From NCBI GenBank assembly GCA_963776935.1, contig CAVZOP010000011.1, positions 114,393-178,392 on the forward strand: a stretch of DNA of 64,000 nt, written 5' to 3'. The notes under the pieces are model-generated. The model was not told where the DNA came from. It saw only the letters and a list, made by a program, of their open reading frames with translations, and made no database searches. This document shows positions 58,967-64,000 of this stretch, in pieces (position 1 is the stretch's first letter; each line of letters opens with the position of its first letter). Both the position numbers and the translations under genes were made by a program. Source of the DNA: JALOLG01 sp963776935 (GTDB lineage Bacteria; Actinomycetota; Acidimicrobiia; Acidimicrobiales; Ilumatobacteraceae).

Positions 58967-59731
58967 TCAGGTACGGCTGGGGTCGAAGCCGAAGGGCAGT
59001 TCGAGCCGGTGCGAACGCATCAGGTCGTCGTCGACGAGCAGGTCGCGCGTACGACCGTCGGCGACGACCCGCCCCTCGTCGAGGATCACCGAGCGCTCGC
59101 AGAGCTCCAGCGCGTACGGGAGGTCGTGGGTGACCATCAGCGTGGTCATGTCGAGCGACCGGACGATGTCGGCGAACTCTCGGCGCGCTGCCGGGTCGAG
59201 GTTCGACGACGGCTCGTCGAGGACGAGGATGTCGGGCCGCATCGCGAGCACTGTGGCCGCGGCCACACGGCGGCGCTGACCGAAGCTGAGATGGTGTGGC
59301 GGCCGGTCCGCACAGTCGGCCATCCCGACAGCCGCGAGCGATTCGTCGACGCGCCGGTCGAGCTCGTCGCCACGCAACCCGAGGTTGGCCGGCCCGAAAG
59401 CGACGTCGTCGCGCACGGTCGGCATGAACAACTGATCGTCGGGATCCTGGAACACGATCCCGACCCGGCGGCGGATCTCCTTGAGTTGCGGCTTGGCAAC
59501 TGGCAGGCCCGAGATGCGGACCTCGCCGGAGGTCGCCATGTGGATGCCGTTGAGATGCAGCACGAGCGTGGTCTTGCCGGCGCCATTCGGGCCGAGAACG
59601 GCAACCCGCTCGCCCACGTCGATCCGCAGGTCGAGCCCGTCCAGCGCGACGTGACCGTCGGGATAGGCGAACGTGACGCCGCGGAGCTCGACCGCGGGCG
59701 ACGTCGTCTCACGAGTCACGTCAACAGCCAC
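58967..59731 (-). CDS. nikO: Nickel/cobalt ECF transporter ATPase CbiO/NikO
   Basis: 254 residues. Walker A VLGPNGAGKTTLVLHLNGIH, the family-specific VGIVFQDPDDQLFMPTVRDD (Q-loop region of ECF ATPases), signature LSFGQRRRVAAATVLAMRPD and Walker B ILVLDEPSSNLDPAARREF. GTG 59731 begins VAVDVTRETTSPAVEL, 1 bp after the CbiQ stop. It drives metal uptake by the CbiMNQ components upstream. The longer in-frame N-terminus is an artefact of the CbiQ coding region. Confidence 0.9.
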   Translation of the reverse strand: MAVDVTRETTSPAVELRGVTFAYPDGHVALDGLDLRIDVGERVAVLGPNGAGKTTLVLHLNGIHMATSGEVRISGLPVAKPQLKEIRRRVGIVFQDPDDQLFMPTVRDDVAFGPANLGLRGDELDRRVDESLAAVGMADCADRPPHHLSFGQRRRVAAATVLAMRPDILVLDEPSSNLDPAARREFADIVRSLDMTTLMVTHDLPYALELCERSVILDEGRVVADGRTRDLLVDDDLMRSHRLELPFGFDPSRT

Positions 59732-59732
59732 A

Positions 59733-60500
59733 TCACACCAGCCAGGCGGTGAGCGAGACCGCGGCGGCGGCCGCCGGGAGCGAGAGTGCGAGCGTCCATT
59801 CGGCGCGACTCGCGCGATGGTGCTGGAGCAGCGGCATAGAGCCGTCGTAGCCACGCGACAACATCGCCAGGTAGACGCGTTCGCCGCGTTCGAAGGAACG
59901 GATGAACAAGGCGCCGGCCGAGGACGCGACTGCGCGCGCCTGCCAGATCCAGCGCGGGTCGTGGCCGCGCGACTCGCGGGCGACGCGCATGCGATGCAGC
60001 TCGCCCGTGACGACGTCGGCATAGCGGATCATGAACGCGCAGATCGCGACGAACACCTTCGGCAGCCGCAGATGCTCGAGCCCGTGCAGGATCGACGGAA
60101 TCGGCGTGGTCGCGGTCAACAGGGCGGTCGCGGCCACGCCCAGGGTGCCCTTGATCAGGATGTTCCATGCCGCCCACAGCCCGCTCACCGACAGCGACAC
60201 TCCGAGGACATCGACCCGTTCACCGCGGCCGACGACGGGCAGGAGCAACGCGAACGCCACGAACGGAAGCTCGAACGTCAACCGACGCAGGATGATCGAG
60301 ATGGGGACGCGGGACACCAGTGCGGTGGCACCGAGCATGCCCGCCGCGACTCCGAACGCCCAGAACGCCTCGCGTGGCGTCGAGACGACGACAAGGACGA
60401 ACAGGAACGTTGCGAGCAGCTTGCACTGCGGCGGCATCCGGTGCACGACGCTCGATCGTGGGACGTACAGGCTCGATCCGAGCCCGTGGCGACCGCCCAC
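59733..60500 (-). CDS. nikQ: ECF transporter transmembrane component CbiQ/NikQ
   Basis: 255 residues, five to six membrane segments. Family motifs are HRMPPQCKLLATFLFVLVVV at the N-terminus and the coupling-helix Ala-Arg-Gly blocks MRVARESRGHDPRWIWQARA and RGERVYLAMLSRGYDGSMPL (the A-R-G signatures that contact the ATPase). GTG 60500. It lies 3 bp after the PDGLE/CbiN gene and 1 bp before the ATPase gene, in the fixed order M-N-Q-O. Confidence 0.88.
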   Translation of the reverse strand: MGGRHGLGSSLYVPRSSVVHRMPPQCKLLATFLFVLVVVSTPREAFWAFGVAAGMLGATALVSRVPISIILRRLTFELPFVAFALLLPVVGRGERVDVLGVSLSVSGLWAAWNILIKGTLGVAATALLTATTPIPSILHGLEHLRLPKVFVAICAFMIRYADVVTGELHRMRVARESRGHDPRWIWQARAVASSAGALFIRSFERGERVYLAMLSRGYDGSMPLLQHHRASRAEWTLALSLPAAAAAVSLTAWLV

Positions 60501-60503
60501 CGG

Positions 60504-60857
60504 TCAGGGTCCGGCCGCGACCGAGCTCGGTTCGCGTCGGCGATCGGGTTCGACCCGGACGCGTCTGATGACCGCGAAGACCCCGAAGCCGAAAGCGAAC
60601 GTGACCGCGACACCGATCAGGCCGGCGAGACCGGTGGAGACACGCTCGCCGTCGACACCGTCGACCCCGTAGTCGGCGAGCGGGCTGTCGGCCAAGGCGT
60701 GATCCTGCACCTCGGTGTCGAGGGCCTTGTCGGCCGCGATCTTCTCGAGCCCGTCGGGTGACGAACTTGCGAACGGGCTCACGAGCGTCGCCAACGCGAC
60801 CGCCACGACCAACCCGGCGATGACCAGACCGATGACACTTCGCCGCACGACGATCAA
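60504..60857 (-). CDS. nikN: CbiN/PDGLE-domain small component
   Basis: 117 residues with an N-terminal membrane helix (VIGLVIAGLVVAVALATLV), the family-defining SSSPDGLEKIAADKALD and a C-terminal helix (GLIGVAVTFAFGFGVFAVIR). PDGLE proteins replace CbiN in NikMNQO/CbiMNQO systems and help load metal onto CbiM. TTG 60857 overlaps the CbiM stop by 4 bp. Extracytoplasmic loop of about 50 residues between the helices. Confidence 0.85.
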   Translation of the reverse strand: MIVVRRSVIGLVIAGLVVAVALATLVSPFASSSPDGLEKIAADKALDTEVQDHALADSPLADYGVDGVDGERVSTGLAGLIGVAVTFAFGFGVFAVIRRVRVEPDRRREPSSVAAGP

Positions 60858-61549
60858 CCCCCAACCGCGGTCGTGGCCGGGACCTGAGCGATCGGGGCGA
60901 ACGCGTGCCAGCGGGCCCCGTACACGAGGTCAGGACGGACCGCCATCACGGCGCTCACCGTCATCGCCGTGATGACCCCCTCCCCGATCCCGATGAGCAG
61001 GTGGACGCCCACCATCGCCACCGCCACCGTCGACACCGACGTCGCGTCGTTGCCACCGACCGCGTACTGCAACGTGAAGCCCAACGCCGCCATCACCACG
61101 GAGAGACCGGCCGCGATGCCCGAAGCGACGACGATCGACGACCTCGCCCGCGGCAGCACCGAACGCAGACCGGCGAACACGAGATAGCCGCCCCATGCAC
61201 CGATCACCGCCATGTTGACGACGTTCAACCCCAACGCCGACAACCCACCGTCGGCGAACAACATCGCTTGCACCGACAACACCACCGCCACACACAACGG
61301 ACCCAACCAGGGACCCACCAGCACCGCCGCCAACGCACCGCCGAGCAGGTGCCCGCTGGTGCCGTTGGCGACCGGGAAGTTGAGCATCTGCACCGAGAAC
61401 ACGAACGCTGCCGTCAATCCGGCCAGCGGCACCTCCTTGTCGTCGATGGCCTTGCTCGCCTGCTTGACGCACACACCGATGGCACCAATCGCGACCACGC
61501 CTGCGGCGGCCGAGGTGCGGGCATCGATGAACCCGTCTGGAATGTGCAT
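60854..61549 (-). CDS. nikM: Energy-coupling factor substrate-binding component CbiM/NikM
   Basis: 231 residues, seven membrane segments. The invariant metal-binding N-terminus MHIPDGFIDARTSAAAG is exact, with Met1, His2 forming the ATCUN-like site that holds Ni(II) or Co(II). Later motifs are QMLNFPVANGTSGHLLGGAL and VQAMLFADGGLSALGLNVVN, as in the known family. It is the first gene of the M-N-Q-O operon. The Nur-like palindrome upstream and the absence of cobalamin genes nearby favour nickel over cobalt, an inference. Confidence 0.92.
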   Translation of the reverse strand: MHIPDGFIDARTSAAAGVVAIGAIGVCVKQASKAIDDKEVPLAGLTAAFVFSVQMLNFPVANGTSGHLLGGALAAVLVGPWLGPLCVAVVLSVQAMLFADGGLSALGLNVVNMAVIGAWGGYLVFAGLRSVLPRARSSIVVASGIAAGLSVVMAALGFTLQYAVGGNDATSVSTVAVAMVGVHLLIGIGEGVITAMTVSAVMAVRPDLVYGARWHAFAPIAQVPATTAVGG

Positions 61550-61591
61550 GTCCGGACCCCCAGGGCGGCGGCAGTGTCGGGCGAATTCTTA

Positions 61592-61608
61592 TTGCGAGTA
61601 GTTCGCAA
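61592..61608. promoter_or_regulatory. Palindrome TTGCGA-N5-TCGCAA, Nur-box-like operator
   Basis: Perfect 6-bp arms with a 5-bp spacer lie 43 bp upstream of nikM and 58 bp before the divergent Fur-family gene. The published Nur box of Streptomyces is tTGCaa-N5-ttGCAA, which this matches in layout and core. It overlaps a TACTGT hexamer that could be the nikM -10. Confidence 0.65.
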
Positions 61609-61652
61609 CAGTACCCTCGCGCGGATTGGGTGTCATCCAAACTTTCCTGATC

Positions 61653-61658
61653 TACCCT
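61653..61658 (+). promoter_or_regulatory. TACCCT -10 box of the Fur-family gene
   Basis: The hexamer ends 8 bp before ATG 61667, the spacing expected for a leaderless message and the same as at 3414-3428. Confidence 0.45.
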
Positions 61659-61666
61659 CGAACGTG

Positions 61667-62125
61667 ATGACCAAGACGTCGTCGGAACGAAGCTCGTCGG
61701 AGATCGGCTTCGACGAGGCGCTCGACCGGCTACGCGTCGCGGGCGGGCGGATCACGAGGGCCCGCCGATCACTGCTCGAGGACCTGTATCGGGCACCCGG
61801 GCGGGTCACCGTCGACGAGCTCGCGGCGCGCCATCCCGATGTCGACAGCGCCACGCTGTACCGCGTGTTGTCGCACTTCGAGAGCGTCGGTCTGATCGAC
61901 CACGTCCACCTCGGGCACGGTCCCGCCGGCTACCGCTGGGTCGGGCACCGCTCGGTCGCCGTGGTCTGTGAGGACTGCGGTCGAGTCGTCGACGTTCCGG
62001 CCGACGAGCTCCGACCGCTCGCCGACCGACTCCGCCGCCACTACGGGCTGCGCCTTTCGATCGGTCACTTCGCCCTCACGGCGCGGTGCGACGACTGCGC
62101 ATCGGAACACCCACATGACCGATGA
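61667..62125 (+). CDS. nur: Fur-family metalloregulator, probably nickel-responsive Nur
   Basis: 152 residues. The winged helix is GRITRARRSLLEDLYRAPGR, DELAARHPDVDSATLYRVLS and HFESVGLIDHVHLGHGPAG. The C-terminal dimer domain carries structural zinc cysteines VVCEDCGRVVD and CDDCASEH plus metal-site His (YRWVGHRSVAVV, GHFALTARC). Divergent position from the nickel/cobalt ECF operon, with a Nur-type box between, supports a nickel regulator. Its last 11 bp overlap the CDF transporter gene, so regulator and exporter are co-expressed. Zur is the alternative. Confidence 0.82.
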   Translation: MTKTSSERSSSEIGFDEALDRLRVAGGRITRARRSLLEDLYRAPGRVTVDELAARHPDVDSATLYRVLSHFESVGLIDHVHLGHGPAGYRWVGHRSVAVVCEDCGRVVDVPADELRPLADRLRRHYGLRLSIGHFALTARCDDCASEHPHDR

Positions 62126-63098
62126 CGCCCGAAGCACGGGCGGACACCCGCACGGGAACTCCCCCGGACACTCGCACGGTCCGGCACTCGCCCGTGCCGG
62201 GGCTCGCCACGTCCGCCCGCTGGCGATCGCGTTCGGGCTGATCGCCGCGTTCTTCGTCGTCGAGGCCGTCGCCGGCGTCCTCACCAACTCACTGGCGCTG
62301 CTGTCGGACGCGGGGCACATGCTGACCGACGTCGTCGGCCTCGGAATGGCCCTGGCGGCGATCCAGCTCGCCAGCCGGTACGAGCGCACCGATGGCGCCG
62401 GGCGCGACGGTGCCACACCGAGCCAGCACACGTTCGGGCTGTACCGGCTCGAGATCCTCGCCGCCTTCGTGAACGCACTCCTGCTGTTCGCGGTCGCGAT
62501 CTACGTGTTGGTCGAGGCGGTACGGCGCTTGTTCGACGAGACCGACGTGCTGGGCGTCCCGATGCTGATCGTCGCCACCATCGGACTCGTCGTGAACGTG
62601 ATCGCGTTCTTCCTGCTTCGCGAAGGCGCCAAGGAGTCACTCAACGTGCATGGCGCCTACCTCGAGGTGCTCGCCGACACAATCGGGTCGGTCGGCGTGG
62701 TGATCGCGGCGATCTCGCTGGAGTTGTTCGGTTGGGGTTGGGTCGACCCGGTCATCGGAGCCGCGCTCGGACTCTGGATCCTGCCTCGCACCTACCGCCT
62801 CGGCGCCCAGGCCGTCCGCATCCTCCTGCAATCGGCGCCGCCCAATCTCGACCTCGCCGGTTTGCAGCACGATCTGGGCGCGATCCCGGGCGTGGTGGGC
62901 GTCCACGACCTCCACGTGTGGACGCTCACGTCGGAGATGGAGGCGGCCTCGGTGCACCTCGTGACCGTCGACGGGATCGATCAGCACTCCGTGCTCGACC
63001 AGGCCCGCAGCATGCTCGCCGACCAGTACCAGATCGACCACGGCACGTTCCAGATCGAGCCGGTCAGCCACACCGGCTGCACCGAAGTGCACTGGTGA
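62115..63098 (+). CDS. Cation diffusion facilitator (CDF, ZitB/CzcD type)
   Basis: 327 residues. The His-rich N-terminus GGHPHGNSPGHSHG precedes six membrane segments. The transport site is two HxxxD pairs: LLSDAGHMLTDVVGL in helix 2 and GAYLEVLADTIGSVG in helix 5, where the first His is replaced by the usual H-x-x-x-D variant HGAYLEVLAD. A C-terminal CDF domain follows (GVVGVHDLHVWTLTSEMEAA). It exports Zn, Co or Ni in exchange for protons. Overlap with the Fur-family gene links uptake and export control of one metal. Confidence 0.87.
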   Translation: MTDDARSTGGHPHGNSPGHSHGPALARAGARHVRPLAIAFGLIAAFFVVEAVAGVLTNSLALLSDAGHMLTDVVGLGMALAAIQLASRYERTDGAGRDGATPSQHTFGLYRLEILAAFVNALLLFAVAIYVLVEAVRRLFDETDVLGVPMLIVATIGLVVNVIAFFLLREGAKESLNVHGAYLEVLADTIGSVGVVIAAISLELFGWGWVDPVIGAALGLWILPRTYRLGAQAVRILLQSAPPNLDLAGLQHDLGAIPGVVGVHDLHVWTLTSEMEAASVHLVTVDGIDQHSVLDQARSMLADQYQIDHGTFQIEPVSHTGCTEVHW

Positions 63099-63243
63099 AC
63101 GCGCGTTGGTGAAGGCGGTCCGCGGTGCGGCCGCCGGCTGCCGATCGGTCCAGCGCTACGCAGCCGTGAAGAGTCCGCGCACGCGCGCTGAGGTCGCGTG
63201 AAGGCCGGCTCGCGCCGCCGTCCCTATCGATACAACACGAGCT

Positions 63244-64000
63244 GTGAACACCAACCGGCTGCTGCGTAGCGCGACATTCATCGGCCCACTCGTGGCGATC
63301 GTGGTCGGCGCCGCGACCGCATCGGTACGAGACGAAGTCGGTTCGACGATCGTCGGGGTCGCGCTGGCCGCGACGGTCACCGTCGCCGCACTGATCAGCC
63401 GCTCGGCCGCGTTGACGACGGCATTGGCGGCCGCGGTCACGTTCAACTACTTCCACACCGAGCCGTACCACTCGCTGCGGATCCACGACCCGAGCGACGT
63501 CGTCATCGTCGCCCTGCTGCTCGGGCTCGGCATCGCGATCAGTGACGTGACGGGATGGCTACGCCGGCGCGAACGGTTCGCGAGGCAGCATGCGATCGCC
63601 GACGAGGCGGCTCGCCAGGTGCTGGAACTGCTCGCCGTCGACCGCCCGATCAGCGAGATCTGGCCGCCCCTCGCAACGTCGCTGCTCGACGAATTGAGCT
63701 TCGCCACCTGCCGCTACGTCAGCGGAACGGACGTCCAGATGTCGATCGTCGCCGACTTGCACGGGCGAGCGACGGACGAGCAGGCCACGTTCGTGCTGCC
63801 CGCGGCAGGCGCCGCGGTCGCGATCCACCACGGCGGTCGCAACGTCGGCTTTCTCGTCATCACTCCGCAGCACGGACACACCGCGCTGACGGTACGGCGT
63901 TCGGTCGTCCTTGCCCTGGCGGCCACCGTGTCGAGCGCAGTCACCGCGGCACTCGGCCTGACCGAACCGAGCACGGATTCGGCCACCGGCACTGACTCCA
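63244..64000 (+). CDS. DUF4118 (KdpD-like) membrane protein, cut by the window end
   Basis: At least 252 residues from GTG 63244, open to the end of the window. The first about 110 residues are a DUF4118 membrane domain with four helices and the signature FNYFHTEPYHSLRIHDPSDV, VIVALLLGLGIAISDVTGWL, as in the sensor part of KdpD. A linker helix (RRRERFARQHAIADEAARQV) leads to a GAF-like segment. Whether a kinase domain follows is outside the window. It has no partner here; KdpD-type proteins sense potassium or membrane stress. Confidence 0.75.
   Translation, partial: MNTNRLLRSATFIGPLVAIVVGAATASVRDEVGSTIVGVALAATVTVAALISRSAALTTALAAAVTFNYFHTEPYHSLRIHDPSDVVIVALLLGLGIAISDVTGWLRRRERFARQHAIADEAARQVLELLAVDRPISEIWPPLATSLLDELSFATCRYVSGTDVQMSIVADLHGRATDEQATFVLPAAGAAVAIHHGGRNVGFLVITPQHGHTALTVRRSVVLALAATVSSAVTAALGLTEPSTDSATGTDS

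Noticed and set aside
1..64000. rRNA genes, tmRNA, RNase P, riboswitches
   Set aside because: No recognisable conserved cores were found; only three tRNAs can be supported.

Overview
The window looks like the chromosome of a high-GC actinobacterium, most plausibly an Acidimicrobiia (Ilumatobacter-like) lineage. This is an inference from the GC-rich codons, the many GTG starts, ATGA/GTGA gene overlaps, the F420-type and DinB families, a PPi-type phosphofructokinase, secreted proteins with ~110-residue beta repeats, and tRNA genes behind TAGNNT -10 boxes. No rRNA, CRISPR array, insertion sequence, integrase or phage gene was seen. At least fifteen genes are split by one-base frameshifts, often in short homopolymers and between two halves that both keep family motifs. 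I therefore treat most of these as probable assembly or sequencing indels, not decay.

Layout. 1-7.3 kb: the end of a methyltransferase, a three-gene ABC-2 exporter (853-3393), a GNAT acetyltransferase, tandem palindromes, an omega-amidase/aminotransferase pair of methionine-salvage type, and a GGDEF cyclase. 7.4-16.1 kb: a SET-domain protein, a secreted SGNH-like protein with beta repeats, beta-carbonic anhydrase, a DUF885 peptidase, an RDD protein, a zinc alcohol dehydrogenase, an alpha/beta hydrolase and a WYL-type regulator facing a small conserved protein. At 16141-16650 (minus) lies a thioredoxin-fold DsbE/TlpA-like lipoprotein whose first redox cysteine codon is TGA, with a hairpin just downstream: a candidate selenoprotein. 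ArsR plus SulP follow.

19.3-30.1 kb is a metal/arsenic resistance island: MerR, DUF2703, metallo-beta-lactamase fold protein, ACR3 efflux pump, DUF2180, SigZ, ArsI/CadI, an ABC exporter coupled to it, an ArsR-arsenate reductase-like fusion, aquaporin, arsenate reductase, a second broken metallo-beta-lactamase, ArsM and ArsR. Clear palindromic operators precede the two ArsR-type genes. A 120-bp poly-C tract and a luciferase-like remnant lie at its right edge.

30.8-43.3 kb is mixed housekeeping: STAS antagonist, tRNA-Arg(ACG), tRNA-Ser(GCT), tRNA-Ser(TGA), a LysM/lysozyme-like envelope protein, a trypsin-like protease, a Thr/Pro-rich membrane protein, ferredoxin, a glycosyltransferase with its TetR regulator, and phosphofructokinase. 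43.4-49.5 kb holds OsmC, an FAD monooxygenase-like protein, a very large LuxR-family ATPase regulator, a globin-like protein and an ECF sigma factor. A shared 14-bp motif lies upstream of the FAD and globin genes on either side of the LuxR gene. 49.7-58.9 kb holds an RTX-type calcium-binding secreted protein, a Crp/Fnr regulator, a cyclase-ATPase signalling protein, and an isoprenoid pair (amine-oxidase/desaturase-like oxidoreductase and polyprenyl synthase).

59-63.1 kb is a nickel/cobalt module: an ECF transporter CbiMNQO facing a Fur-family regulator and a cation-diffusion facilitator. A palindrome matching the known Nur-box layout lies between them. The window ends inside a DUF4118 membrane protein. 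Recurrent TAGNNT boxes placed 6-8 bp before start codons or tRNA 5' ends suggest widespread leaderless transcription.
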